Shown: positions 1-13,233 of the stretch, in pieces
Numbering within the stretch: position 1 is the stretch's first letter
Layout: each line of letters starts with the position of its first letter
DNA from: Tetrahymena elliotti 4EA
Taxonomy: Eukaryota; Ciliophora; Oligohymenophorea; Hymenostomatida; Tetrahymenidae
Direction of reading: 5' to 3'
Assembly: GCA_000231825.2 (NCBI GenBank)
Contig: JH720296.1
Coordinates: forward strand, 310,001-374,000
DNA length: 64,000 bases
Translations under genes and position numbers: made by a program
The notes under the pieces: model-generated
Seen by the model: only the letters and a program-made list of their open reading frames with translations
Database searches by the model: none
What the model was told of the DNA's origin: nothing

Positions 1-1037
1 AATCAACTAATTAGGTGGGTAATTTGGGTACAATTAACAAATTTTAGCAACAAGTATAGTCCATCCAATTCCACTCAAATAACCAATAATATTGGAATAT
101 ATTCCTCTATTTGTTGCCCATAATTTAATACACTTCAGAGTTATCTTGAAATTTTCATAGTTTTGAATATTATCTTTTCTGATTAGCCACTCAGCAACTC
201 TACACCCATTAAATGAGCGATAAGAGCGCTCATCCATAGAAAGAAGCATTTAATTACTGGTTAAATCTATATTTTCTCCATTATATTAAGGAGGAGCTCT
301 TGCAAATGAAAGATCAAAAAGTATTCCTGAAAATTTCATTTTAATAATAGGTACTGAAGCCTCCTTAATAGGAAATAACTCAGTAACTTCTTTTCTATTT
401 TGCAAAATATTAACTAAGTCTCCAAAAAAATGTAAATCTCTATCAATAAAGTTAGGTACTAAACATACTGTGTCAATATCACTGTCATGAGAGTTAACCT
501 TTATAATTAGATTTTTAATATAATTAGATTCAATAAATCATTTATATTTGCATTTAAAATCTTTAAAAAATGAATTTTTTTAGTAATCATCTTTGATATC
601 TTAAAAAATATCATTTTTCTCAAAATTAATTTTTGCTCCATTTTCATTCTCCTTCAATTTACTTCAAAAAAAAACATACAAATTGGTTATTTATAATGTG
701 GAGATAAAAGATTAAATTTGATAATTAAAATTACTTTCAACTTATATGACCCAAAAAATAATAACTCGCCTCCAAAAGTGAGCTAACAATTATTTTCTTC
801 TGCTATTTTTTAAATCCAATCTCTAATTATCTATCTCAATTGCTTTAATTTTTCATCTTTTTATTTAGTTTCCTCTTCTGTTTCAGAATATTTGTATTCT
901 CCTTCCAAAACATCTAAAATTTATTGCATTTATTTTTCACTGTTTTGCTGCTTATGGACACTTGTGTCAATAGGCATATGTGGGTTTTGAAGAGAAATCA
1001 AAATCTTAGAAGTGTCTTCATTAAAAGGAATGTTCAT
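1..1037 (-). CDS. PAP: Poly(A) polymerase, 5' part (runs off left edge)
   Basis: Template-independent poly(A) polymerase that adds poly(A) tails to cleaved pre-mRNA in the nucleus. Read with TAA/TAG as Gln, exon 1 (1037-735, 101 codons, starts MNIPFNEDT) ends in FFGSYKLK. A 236-nt intron (734-499, GTAATT...AAAG) follows, and exon 2 (498-1) resumes with VNSHDSDIDTVCLVPNF. This rebuilds the nucleotidyltransferase signature FGSYxLxV...DxDID, with the first two metal-binding Asp in DSDID and the third in ILFDLSFARAPP. Downstream SFNGCRVAEWL, LWATNRGIYSN, IGWTILVAKICQLYPN and PPNQL match the PAP central domain. The C-terminal RNA-binding domain lies beyond the window. The start is the first ATG before the conserved frame; an in-frame TGA inside the intron supports splicing. 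Family certain, start likely. Confidence 0.9.
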
Positions 1038-2545
1038 TTGTTGAAAATGGTAATTTTTTAACTTCTAATGCTTTTTCTACTTAGTATTTTGAATGAGTGA
1101 AAAGTTAAGTAAGCTATATAGTAGTAATTAATTATTAATACAGTTTAATACTTTTTTACAAATATATCTATCTATCAAACTAAGAAAGACTTAATTTTTA
1201 TAATTATTGAAAATACATATATTTTATATTTACTTTTTTTAAAAACAAAAATCAATTAGAACTAAAACGAATATAAATTTTCTTAACTTAATAAAGCATG
1301 GCATTAAACTAAGTTTAAAAATCATAAACATAACTCTAATTTCAAATTAAAATCAAATTCAACTGATCTCATCTAAAAATAATTTTGTTCTCTCATAAAT
1401 GAAAATATATTGAGAATTTAATTACCTTATTAAAAGCAATAAAACTAAAAAACTTCAGGAATTTATTATTAAATGCTTATTGGTTTTTATTTTTATACTT
1501 GCTTTTAGTATTAATCAAATTTTAAAAGTAGATTTTTCAAAAGATTGCTTGAAGTCCATACAAATATTTCTATCCAATTTGTATTTTCACTTTTATTTTA
1601 ATAAAATTATTTAATGCAATTATTTCTCATAAAAATATCTTAAATTATAAAATATTTAATATTGTTAGCATCTATCAATTTTGTTTTTTCTTTGTTTTAA
1701 AGTATCCATAACAATTTAGTTAGCAAAGAAATATTTTAACATTAAGCTTTCTTTTGAATCTTGTTTTTTTTTTTGAAGTATAAATCTAATCAAGAAAAAT
1801 TATTTTTAAAGTAACCAAACAGAAATTTAAATTTTATTTGTAAAATATGAAAGAGGAATATATTTTATTTTCTTTTAATATGAAGTACCTTTAAGTTATC
1901 TATTGAGAATGTTTCTGGCTATTTATCTCTCAATTTAGATTTCTCAATAATTCTATTTTATTTCCAACAGCTAGCTAATTATTACTTGATTTTTGTTTAA
2001 AAATTTCAAACTTTGTTTGAAAAATGAATAAATAGTGTATTTGAATATTTAAAATATTTAAAGTGAGCAAATTATAATAACAATTCCACGATTTTAATTG
2101 AACTGAGTTTATATACATTTTTTTTAATTTAAAATTAACTTTAAAAACAAAAGTTTAAAAATTTTAAATCTAGATCTAAGAATTTAATTTTTGGATATTA
2201 ATTTCAATTTTTGCTTAAATTTAATTTACAACAGAACTTTTTTTTAATTAAAAACTATTTTGTTTTACAATAAATTTTGACTTTGTTCCAGAATTTTAAT
2301 AGATTATTCTAGATTTCATACATAATCAAATTAATTTTTTGAAGTAAAAATTGATTATTTTTGAATTATATTTTAAAATTAAGTATTCAAAATTAGTTAT
2401 AGTTTTTAAAAAAATAAAATTTAAATTGAAACCTGAAACTTGCAGGCTAAATAAACTAGAAATGCAGATTTACTATATAAATAATTTAACAAAATATTAT
2501 AAAGTGAAAATACTTAGTAATGATGATGACTTATTTTAAAATTAA
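1038..2545. other. Intergenic, AT-rich, no gene seen
   Basis: About 1.5 kb of very AT-rich sequence with many T and A runs between two genes that are both on the minus strand. I see no conserved frame, RNA gene or repeat. A 62-residue frame at 2351-2539 is low-complexity and unconvincing. Confidence 0.6.
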
Positions 2546-5500
2546 TCATTTTTATTAAGTTGATTGTTATTTTTCTAAGCTATTATAATTTAATACTTCT
2601 TTGATATTATTGTTTTGAAGACTATTTTTTCCTTTTCTACCTACTTATTCTATGCTAGGAGGGAGCTTTTAAAATCTTTGTTTAACCTCTTCTCTATTAT
2701 TTACGATTAAGCAGTTACTACATTTTTACGAGCTTTGTTATTATTGCTTATTGTTATTATTTGAGTTAGCAAAATTTAAAATTGAATTTGAGTGGTCACT
2801 GTTGTCTGAGTTTTTTCTTTTTATGGTAATTGAAGCACTTTTATTGTTTTTCTTATGGCATGGCATTAATTTGATTTATTAATTCTTTTTTATGATTGAG
2901 GGACTTTTCAAGCTCGTTGGTGTATTTTCAGGACTGTATGAAGGAATCTTAGTTTTATTAGTCAATAAATTTAATGATTTTGAGTGAGTTATCTTTTATC
3001 GACTATTTTGTTTTTCTTCTTGTATACTATTGGTCTCTTCTTGATAATTCTCCTCACTAACTATTTGATCCTAGCTATTCATAGGCATATTCCTTTGAAT
3101 ACTAGTAGACTTAATCATTTGATTAATATCTTAAGTATCATGCTATGCTTATTAGTAATTAAAATCTTCTTGGTTGAAATTTTCCTAGTTTATTCTTATT
3201 CCTTGATTGTTAAAAACTATTTACTAGTTTTAATTTCTCTCATTCATATTTGCTGGATTGTTCTAAAAGATGAGTTATTCAGGGTAGATATTTAGAAATT
3301 CTTTACTAAATCCATTTACCATCATTCTCTATTTGAAGTCAGGACTATAATAATCTAATCATTTTTTAAATTAAAATACACATTTATTTTAAATAAATTA
3401 CCTCTAGATGGATTTGATGTACTCTATAAAAATCTACTTTAATTATGCTCTAATGAATCATTATTTTTAGATGTACTTGCATTCAAGTTCATAAATGATT
3501 CGAAAGGAAGAGAAGATGAATACTTATGCTAGAATTAAAATTACTAATTCTGCTTATGAGGTGAAGAAAACAGAGATTAATGATTTTAAGCATTTCCTCC
3601 CATTTATTGAAATAAAATCTTTTAATTTCCACTATTATAATTATTAAGGATAATGAATTTTGAATTAAATTAAATAATAAATATTACTATTAAGACATAT
3701 CTTAGTTATTATTTTGGTATTAACTACCCATTAAACTCTCTACTTAATTTATTTTTAAATTGTTCGTATTTCTTGAACTTTGAGGATCTTAGTTATTCTT
3801 TGGAGATATATTATTTTAAAAATTAGAGAAGGAATGTAAGATTCCAAAGTTATCATTATACTAATTACTAAAAACTGTTTAAGGGTTCTAAAGAATTCCT
3901 TATTCTTATTGATGAGAACCTAAAAATTAATGTTATATTTAATTTGATTTTATCAAATTTACTTAGCTTTCACTGATAGCATGATTTAATCTTTAATTCT
4001 TTTTAACATTTTCACTGATTTTAGTACTTGCACTTCCTTTTGATTCAAAACCTTGTTCTTCTGTGTTAATAAAGTAGGAAATATTATTTTGTTTTAATAT
4101 TCCTTAACTTCCTTCTCTATTCATTCTCGATGAAGATTACTAAGTTGTAATATGCTATGGAGATTTTTTATTTAATTTTATTTATTACTAATACCAATCT
4201 ATTGAACCTCTGCTATTTCCAGAATTCAGTTGAAAATTTTAATTTTATGCAGAGACTAAGTTATGAAAGGAAATTTATTTACTAGAAGCACTTTTATTAC
4301 TTGAGGGATTATGACCTATTACACCTTAATTTTAGACTATTTAGTTATCGTTTAAGTTAGAGAGGGAATCTATATTTACTACTGGATAGTTGGGTTGATT
4401 AGTATAAGCTGGAGAAGGCGTTTAAAATTATAGCAATCTTGATTCGTTATTTAAAGATTTTCTAAAAGAATTTGAGTCAACATTGTTTTATGGTATTTAT
4501 TAAAGTTAAAATCCCTATATGATACCATTTTAAGAATTATTTTTAGACAATGAATAAGTAAATGGCTAAACAGTACTACTTAAATAAGGTATTTAACCAC
4601 TATTAGATTCATTAGTAGTAAGTCTATTTTATGAATATCGAGAATAATGATCAGTGTTAACAAAATTAGTCATATTTTAAGAGTTTTTTTTTTGAGATTC
4701 TTTTAATTATTTTAGAGGTGAAGAGTTCATTTATTTAATCTAATTAGTCTAACTACTTTTCTTTTACATGCTATTTTTGTCTGCTTACAAAATATAAGCT
4801 GTATTCATATGGAGTGAATCACTACGCAACAAATACTCTAAAAACACATCAAGAATATCTCTTAAAACTATATCATATCTTTCCATCACCAAATGATTAC
4901 TTAATGTTGTTTAATCAGGAATCTTCTTATTTAAAATATCCTTTAAAAGTTAGTTCTTTTTACCTTCATGCTATAATTTATGAGCATTAAGTATTAAATA
5001 ACCTTTGATATTTTCAGTGATAGTTGAATATTTGCTAGCTTTTTTAGATTATTTCTACTTATTGTTAGAGAATTCATTCATTGAATAGCCATCTTCTGTT
5101 TAGCTTTAAGTCAGTGACTTTTCATCACTTTCACTACTTGTTATACTAGAAACTGAGGTATCTTGATCATTTCTTTAGCTAACTTGATTAGTTTTTTATT
5201 TCTTTTTGCCTTGTTCTTCTTTATTTTTATCATTTTACTTGGTTATTTTTTAACCTTTTTCTTTTGATTTGCCTTTTATTGACTCCATTTTGTGCTAAAA
5301 TAAACAAAATAAAATATTTAAATATTATTTGAAACAATTATTCTTTACTCGTATATCAAAGAGCTAAGACTATATCTAAGCTATTGAATTTTTTATCACT
5401 TTTTAATCACTATTTTTGGCTTGCTCAATGGATTTTATCTTTTAAAGGTATTATCTATTTTATTGTTCTAATAAACTCATTTTTAAATGTGATTACTACT

Positions 5501-6034
5501 AATCATTTTGATGTGGCATAACTTAATTATTCTATTGCTATGGATGCTATTGCTTTACATAGAAAGATTATATTATGGACCTTATCTAATTTAAGCTCTA
5601 CTACTAAGGTGTCATCTATTTTATTGTAAAAATTTAAATAATGTTTTATCATATATTTTCTAATATTAACATAAAGATAATATTTTAAAAGAATAATAAA
5701 TTACCTAGCTAAATGTATTGCTTCTAGAATGCATGATAGAACTATTTAAACTCCCTTATTAATTTTTCTAAATAATTTATACCAAATAAAATAGTTTAGT
5801 CATTTGTGTCATTTGATAGAAATAAAATAATTCTAAAAGATCTAAGATTACATTATTATTTTCTGTTGATGGTTTATTTGGTAAATTTAGATTAGGAGAT
5901 GATATATTTGAAATAATTTTCTACTACTACTTTTTTTATTGAGGAGAAGTACTCCTGTCTGACTCTGAAGAAGATAGTATACTGTCATTATCTGAATCAT
6001 ATACTTTCTCCTTTTTGGTGGCTTTTTTTTGCAT
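2546..6034 (-). CDS. Hypothetical Gln/Asn/Ser-rich protein, 5 exons
   Basis: Unrecognised protein of 1080 aa. Exons 6034-5705, 5615-5349, 5294-3688, 3631-3402 and 3354-2546 join in one frame (3243 nt, exactly 1081 codons), each through GT...AG introns of 47-89 nt. It starts MQKKATKKEKVYDSDND with an acidic/Ser patch (SILSSSESD), then a Lys-rich stretch (ESIKGKSKEKGQK). Next comes one possibly folded helical segment (YSTITENIKGYLILNAHK ... LSNHLVMERYDIVLRDILDVFLEYLLRS). The rest is a long, mostly disordered Gln/Asn/Ser-rich region to the C-terminus (LEKQQSTQQK). No signal peptide, membrane helix or known catalytic motif. The opposite strand is also fairly open because only TGA stops translation; codon content and splice sites favour the minus strand. 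Real gene: high confidence. Function: unknown. Confidence 0.8.
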
Positions 6035-6619
6035 AAGTTATATCCAATAAGTTATTGCTAATCAATTAAAATATTCGTTTATTTTTTAATTTAATAAATG
6101 ATAATACATATATATTTAATACTACTAAAAATACATACTAATATGTATAAATATTCATTGATTTAAATAGAATTATTTGTAATTTGAAATTTTTTTTGCA
6201 TAAAACACTACCAACTTTATTTAATTATTCAGATTTTATTTTATATTTCTAATCAATAAAGTACAAAAAAAATTTAATTCATTATCACATTTTTGCTTTT
6301 TATTTATATTGGTCAGTAAATTTAAAATTATTATAATATTAAGAACCCGACTACTTTTATAAAAAAGAATAAATTAATTTCATTAATTTTTAAAAATTTA
6401 ATGAACAGGAATAGACTAAAATTATCATAGAATTATGATCAATAGTGGAATAAGATATTTATCTATTATATCACACCATTTTATCAATGTAATCTGGCTA
6501 ATTTATCTATTTTAAATTTTTTATAAACAACCATTCCAAACATAAAAAAAGTATAAAAATTAATTTAATTTTAAGTTAAACACTAAAAATCATATCCAAT
6601 TTAATACAAAAAAAAATAG
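6035..6619. other. Divergent intergenic region
   Basis: 585 bp between the minus-strand gene ending its 5' side at 6034 and the plus-strand TLDc gene. The two are divergently transcribed, so both promoters should lie here. Very AT-rich with poly-A before the ATG at 6620. No recognisable motif. Confidence 0.5.
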
Positions 6620-8509
6620 ATGGGATCAGAAAAATCAAAGCCCTCTGCAAATAAAAATAGGTTCAGCGAGGCAGAATAGAAGAGCATGACTCAACTATTT
6701 CTTAAATATTCTAAATAGCATGACATATCAAAAGCAAGCATAGATAATCCAGAAAATTTATAAGATTTTTTATCTTTCAAACCTGAATTGAGATAAAAGT
6801 TTTATCAATGGCTATTAACAATATCACATGGATAACATTCTTCAAAAGGAGATAAAAAGGTTTTATTTCAAACTTTTGCTTCTGCAGGTAAAACATTTAA
6901 AAGATCATTTTAATTATAAAATACTTAATTCTAAACTTATTAATACACTTTTATATTTATAATATTGATAGTTGAATACATGACTAAAAATAAACAAAGC
7001 TATATGTATGAAGAGTTTAATAAAAAAAAGTACAATTCATTAGAGATTTTGTGTATGATAATATTCTTTACAAACGAATGGAATACAGTTGACTTTCATA
7101 AAACAATATTTACTAGAGAGAAATGCGCTTAAATAATGAATTATATTCTTTGTATATTTGGAGTAGAATCTGATAAGATAATTAATACCTTTTTAGATCA
7201 AGTCTTTAGTAATATTATCAAAAAAATATCAATCAATCAATATTTTTAATTGAAATCGATATCTTATTAATGAATATTTTAAAATAAAGGATATGAAGAA
7301 AATCCTAATGAAATTACAGCTGATCAATTTTTTTATAAGACTTAAACTACTTTGTAATATATTAATAGAGTTTTGATTGAATATTGGAGTGATTTTGTTT
7401 ATAATGGTAAAAATTTTATTTTGTTTCTTTTATTAAAAATAAAAAATTTTTTCTAATTGTTTAGGAATAAAATAAATTTCATGCCCTGAATTTAGTTAGC
7501 CTTCAGAAATTATTTCAAATGATTTTTTACCTCTGTTATATACTCACAACTCTTCAGTGTAGCATGCAAAAGGATTGTATTTACTCTACTCTTCCAGTAC
7601 ATCTGGTATTAGTTTCAATAGATTGGCTTTTGCTATCCTTGGATATAACGCTCCTACTTTACTATTAATCAAGCATAAAGATGTTAATAAGGAGACTAAC
7701 GAATAATAAACTCATATTATTGGAGCTTATCATTAAGAATAATGGTATTCATAACTAAGTAATAAATCAATAATTAATTTTAAATGCAATTACTAAATAT
7801 ATTTTTTATTAAAGAGTATTAAGGTGATTCATAGACATACCTTTTTTCACTCTATCCTTCATACAGAACATTCAATTCTTATGATGGATAAGGATCTTCT
7901 AACTATGCTTATTTAAATAACAGATAAATTGAAAGATCTAAATACAAAGTAGGTTTAGGTAAATTTATAATACAAATTCAGTTAAATTGATAAATTAAAG
8001 AAGAAGTAATATAATATTTTCGAAAAAATTACAGGCTTTGGAGGAAACGAAGAATTTAACCAATTTAGATTTTGGATAGACGATGATATTTAAGCTAATT
8101 CTTATGTTAAATCAGAAGATAAAACTTTTGGAAATGGTTGTATTGTTAATAACAATCGTTAACAAACAAAGCTAGATGTTTAATGCTTAGAAATATGGGG
8201 TATAGGTAGTGAAGAAAATTTGTAAGCTTAATTTGAATACAGAGAAAATGAAAGAAAAGAGTAAAATTTATTAAATATTTATTCACTTTAAACTAACAAA
8301 AAATATAATAAACAGAATTGAAAAAATGAGAAAGGTAGATAAAAAAGCTATGTGGGATAATAATTTTAATAAAGAAATGTTTTTTGGTAAATAGCTTATA
8401 TTTATATTTATAAATGCTTACTTATATTCTATAATAAATAGGTAAACTAAATGCACATCAAGGCCAACTTAGAGAAGAAATTAATAGAGAAGATGATGAG
8501 AAGAAATGA
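6620..8509 (+). CDS. TLDc domain protein, 8 exons
   Basis: TLDc proteins (TBC/LysM-associated, Oxr1/NCOA7-like) are linked to oxidative-stress protection and, in several cases, to V-ATPase regulation; the role here is inferred only from the family. Exons 6620-6887, 6972-7208, 7290-7406, 7465-7758, 7815-7958, 8035-8260, 8316-8386 and 8442-8509 give 474 aa with every junction in frame. The N-terminal half (starts MGSEKSKPSANKN) is helical, with an EF-hand-like layout but no canonical calcium loop that I can see. The TLDc domain fills about residues 245-430: LPLLYTHNSSVQHAKGLYLL, YSSSTSGISFNRLAFAILGY, NAPTLLLIKH, IIGAYHQEQW, GFGGNEEFNQFRFWIDDD, KTFGNGC and LDVQCLEIWGIG, the usual order of TLDc blocks. 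The tail is charged and helical (ERKEIEKMRKVDKKA). MGS could allow N-myristoylation, a weak guess. Stop TGA at 8507. Confidence 0.9.
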
Positions 8510-8927
8510 AAGAGTGTTAAAAAAACTCTAAAAATATAATATTTATGTAACAAAAAATGCATTAAAAATCTATTAAATTTATCAAACTCTAAATTTTCTT
8601 TAAAAAAAGAAGAAATATTTATTATATATTGTAAATAAAATTTTTAGATATTCAATTTAACCTTCAAATATCATTTTATAATTTTCGAAAAATGAAATTT
8701 TTGTGATAAAAAAGAAGAAATATTTTTTATATTTAATTTAAATAAAAATGAGGTATATTTATTTTAAATTTTATTAAATGTAAAATAATAAAACTAATTA
8801 ATTAGTTTTTTATTTTCAAAAGAAACTCTTAACACAAAAAAATTGAAATACAAATTTCAAAATATTTAGAATTTATTTTTTATTAATTTTAACTGTATAC
8901 AATTTTTAGGAAAATAAATCTTTTTTT

Positions 8928-10243
8928 TCATATTTCTATGTTGTGTAAAGCTTCATGTAATTATTTTAAAGCATCTTAGAAATTAGATTTGGGGTCAATC
9001 GAGATTTGGTTATCCTTTTTATTTAATATAGTTAATAAAAAATAAATTTCTTTGATTTTACTATCATTTTTCTGTAAGTTTAGTTTAATGGTTGATCTTG
9101 TTTGTTATGCTTGCTATCTGAAAGAGATGAACGAAATTATCTAGGATGTAATTATTACTCAAAACTATCAAATAAATGCTCAGGGATGAGTGGCTTTATT
9201 TAAATTAAAACAATTTATTAAAATTAAATAAAAAATTTATTGTTTACTCTATCTAAAGATTTTATATGGTTTTCACATATACCCAAAACTGGTTCGTTGG
9301 GAACAGTAAAAGTGTTATTTTTCATTTCATGCTTTCTATGAGGATAATTCATAATAAATTCTTTATATTCTTTCATTTTTCTAGCTATTACTTGCCTCTT
9401 TAAAAATTATGGAATACCTTTGGAATTAAAATCAGAAAGAGGTTCTTCAAATTTATTTTTCCAATCTTAATCCTATTTTTATGTTGAATTATTTATTTAA
9501 TAATTGATTGAATTAATCATTTATTTATTGAATATTAAAATAATTCTTCTCAAAAAATTCTATGATATTCATAAATCAATCATGTAAAAATCAAAATTTA
9601 CAATATTAGGGTGAAATGTGCATTCTTTGAGATCTTTATCAGCAATATTTTAATATTTTGATTACATTTTGCCTTCAACTTTTTATTTCCATTCTTAATT
9701 TTTGTCAAATATTGTTTTTTTATCTTAATCAGCTGATTGGGTATTATATTTTTTTATTTTAGGCTTAAAAGTGCATTCAGGATCTTTATAATTTTATTCT
9801 TCTTCAAGCTTCTTTCTGATTAATTCATCTTTTTTCTTTTAAATTTTTTATCCATCTTCATATAAATCATGAAATCTAGAGCTATTTAGAGACTCATTTT
9901 TCTTTTTTTCTACTTAAGCTTTATATGTATTAAATCTTTTCATCTATGAATAAATAAAATATATTTTAGCAGATAATTCACTGATTAAACTTTTAAATAC
10001 TGTATCAAATGTCTATATTGGGTATGAAAGTGTTGATAACTTTTTAGGAGAAATTGAATTAGAACTTTAAGAAATTTATTGATGCTTTTCACTAGCATAT
10101 TAATCATCATACTAATTATATTATCCTTTAAAATAAATAAACTTAAATATGATAAAACCTCAATAATATAAATCTATACTAATAGGAGAGTGATAAGAGT
10201 CGCTAAGCTTTTAAAGGTTTGAAAATTATGATTCGTTATCCAT
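8928..10243 (-). CDS. Protein with repeated CTFxP motifs, 6 exons
   Basis: Predicted 324-aa protein. Exons 10243-10180, 10125-10001, 9943-9602, 9472-9248, 9193-9062 and 9014-8928 are all in frame (975 nt). It contains RFHDLYEDGQKIQKKKDEL followed by DPECTFKPKI and, 60 residues later, LKECTFHPNI. This layout of an LYxD...K-rich helix followed by (E)CTFxPxI is common in ciliary and basal-body proteins of protists, so a cytoskeletal or ciliary role is a reasonable but unproven inference. Mostly charged and helical; no signal peptide or membrane segment. The C-terminus ends in a short amphipathic stretch (FQDALKQLHEALHNIEI). It is convergent with the TLDc gene (418 bp between their stops). Start is the first ATG, preceded by AT-rich leader. 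Confidence 0.75.
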
Positions 10244-12888
10244 GAAATTTTGAAATACTTTCTTGTTTAAATTTTTATAAAAAAACTAAATATTTACTTT
10301 TGTACTTATATAATATATAATTTTAATAAAAATCATTGGCTATTTATAAAAGTTGTTCCGCAATATTTAACAGATCATTATTCTTATTAATAACTTTATT
10401 TTTTATAATCTTCATCCAAAATTTATTTTTCTTAATTTTCATGTATTTTGGTGAAAGAGCAGTCAAATTTACTTTTTTGCTGAATTAACATAGAATATCT
10501 TTTAATAATTTATAATTTATTTATTCCAATTACCACCCTTACTTTTCAAATTATCTAAAACCATCATTAATTTATCTTTATAAATATTTTATTTTTAAAA
10601 TTGAAATGAAAAAGTTAAGAATTATCCAACACCAAAAATTAAATTTTAATAATTTTAAATCATTAACATGTTCATAAATTAATCTTTTAAATGTTAATTT
10701 TTATTATTGCTGAAAATCTAAAAGATAAAAGTATTTTTACATTTGATAAAAACAATTATTTTTTATATGTCTTCTAATAATATTTTGAGTAGTCTAAGTT
10801 TTAAAAGTCTTTTTGTTGAGAGAAAATAACACCTTAAAAATAAATTTGGTAGAAAAAAAATTTTAATAGCTATGAATAGTAAATTTAGGCTAAAAAGGAT
10901 GCTTTTTTAGAAAATAACAGTCAAATAAGCTCATGAATGACCATTTAAAAATTTAAATTTGTAAATACAAATACCTTTGATATAAATAATTAAAATGCTA
11001 AGATGATTATTATTTTGTTTAAAAAATAATAAATAAAATAAATGGTCTTTTTCTTTATACTATTATATAGTTTGTTATTTTGGTATAGGGCTAGATATAT
11101 ATTGAGGGAAAGCTCAGAGTAAGTTATCTCTGATTTTTAATAATTTAAATTATTCAATATTTAAACTGACTTCCGAGTGTTAAAAAAATGCAGGATATCT
11201 ATCATTTTTAAGATAGCTAATAAATCAGCTTAAAACTTTGATGATTTCTTTATCAAAAGAAGTTTTACCTAACATTAATTCACAACTTATTTTGTTTACT
11301 TTTTTCTATTGAAATTTATTTATCAAAATTAAATTATTTTTTTAAACAAAGTAAGCTTCTAAAATAAGTTAAAACTTTTTCAAGATTTAAAAATATAATG
11401 AATTTAAAGTAAATGCCTAATTATTTTTAATTAGAAGCAGTTAAATTCCAAAAGGCATTAATTAATTCAAAACAATTTTCGTAATAATATTTAAAATAAA
11501 TTAAAAATAAATTTTTAAGATTTTCGATGTTGTGCTTAATCTATAAAATACATTTTTAAAAGTAAATCAGAATAAGATAACATTTTAAAAAAGAGGAAAT
11601 TATTTTAATAATTATTAGAATTTATTATTCATGATAAACAATTTATATGAATTGAAAAATTATTTTTAATGTCTTGACTTTACTCATCTTAAAAATAAAA
11701 GTAATAAATATTTTTAAATTGATTTTTTACATTTAAACCTGTTTTGTTATTCCAAAAATCCTAAAAAAAGTAGTGAAAAAAATTTGAAAAACTTTATTCC
11801 ATCAATGCTGCTTATAATTCTCTTTCTTAACATAAAAAATCAAAAAGATTTTCCAAAATTTTTCTGCAAATCAAAAATAAACTTCTTTAATTTAAACATA
11901 AAATTTTTGAAGGATGTTAAATAAAATTTTAAAAGTACCATTTAGTCTTGGGCAAAATTTAAAAATTTATTTAGTTATAATCTCATAATTTATTAATCAT
12001 GTGGTAAAAATAGAAAAAAATTAAAAAAATATATTTAGTTTTAGCTTCTTATGATATTTATGTTTATTTCTTTCAATTACTTATTATTGAATAAAAATTT
12101 TTCTTTCTAATACGGGATAAATTTGTGCTAGATAACTTCTTTACAGCTAGAAAAATAATAGTATCTTATGTATTTTGTTTAATTTACTTTAAGTTAATTG
12201 GTCATAGCAGATTACTTATTAATTTTAGTTTACTCAAGCTATTTATTGATGTTTTACATTTTTTTAAAAACTAAATTAAATAAATGATACATTAAATTTA
12301 TTGAAAAATATGCTCATCCTCCTGGTTTCATGTATTCCAAGGAGTAAAGTAAATTTCAAATTGTATTCAATCTATGAAATGGAGAAATAAAGTATTTTAA
12401 TCAAAGCTTTGAAGGCTTGGGATAAAATAGTTGATGATAATGAAATGAAGTAAAAGTTTCATATTTAAAAAATTCAGGTAAATTCAGAAAAATATTAATA
12501 AATTTGATAGGGTAAGATTAAAATAATCAAATAAAGTTAATATGGTTTATAAGGTTATGAAAGAATTTTTAGATTAGATGACAAAGTGGAATGTAAGATA
12601 AAATAGTATTTGAGTTAAATAAATGCTAGCACATCCACATTTGTATTTTATTAAACTAAGTAATATTTATATTGATAGACAGATTTTCTTAACTTATAAA
12701 TACAAATTTTATTGTGGCATTTTTTTAAAGCTGAAAAAGACTTTTTGTGTTTACATCAAATTGAATAGAATGAAATAAGGAAAAGCTGATCATAAAAAAG
12801 TAAGAGCATTCATTTAAATATATTGACTTTTAAATTTGATATTAAATACTATTTTTATAAAAAATCCTAAATAATATTCTAATTTCTA

Positions 12889-13233
12889 GATAAAGAGAAA
12901 GTTAAACTAGACATGCAAAATAACATTATTCATAGTTAATTAAGTTAGGAGTACATCTATTCATTATTAATCCGTCATTTAATACTTAAAAATATATTTT
13001 GTCTAAATGAATTTGGAGTACTTTAAATTAATTTATTTAGTAAATTACTTAATGCATACTCCTCTAATGCTATTACAATCTATCTATTTGCTTATCTGAA
13101 GTATTATTGGTTAGCTAAATTTAGCTAAGAAAGTTAAATTTAAATAGAATAGTCTTCTATTACCAAGTGATTGGATGATTAGGGAAATTACACTTTATAT
13201 ATACATATTGAGCAAAACTCATCTAAAAGGTGA
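12889..13233 (+). other. Exon-like open frame interrupted by one TGA
   Basis: After a possible 3' splice site (TTTCTAG) a frame runs 93 codons (DKEKVKLDMQNNIIHSQLSQ ... FGVLQINLFSKLLNAYSS ... KYYWLAKFSQES) to a TGA at 13168-13170. It then continues in the same frame for 20 more codons (LDDQGNYTLYIHIEQNSSKR) to a GTGAGTG that looks like a 5' splice site. It could be one exon of a hypothetical gene, a pseudogene with a TGG-to-TGA change, or chance. The other strand is also partly open here. No family recognised. Confidence 0.25.

Noticed and set aside
538..540. In-frame TGA upstream of the catalytic DSDID of poly(A) polymerase, suggesting a pseudogene
   Set aside because: It lies inside an intron; splicing 734-499 out restores FGSYKLKVNSHDSDID.
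2984..3295. 103-residue hydrophobic plus-strand frame
   Set aside because: It has no ATG start and lies antisense to the last exon of the Gln/Asn-rich gene, whose codon use and splice sites are far better.
3630..5010. Long plus-strand frame open except for a few TGA, suggesting a transposon ORF with TGA as Trp
   Set aside because: The minus strand carries a properly spliced 1080-aa protein over the same bases; the plus-strand frame is its mirror.
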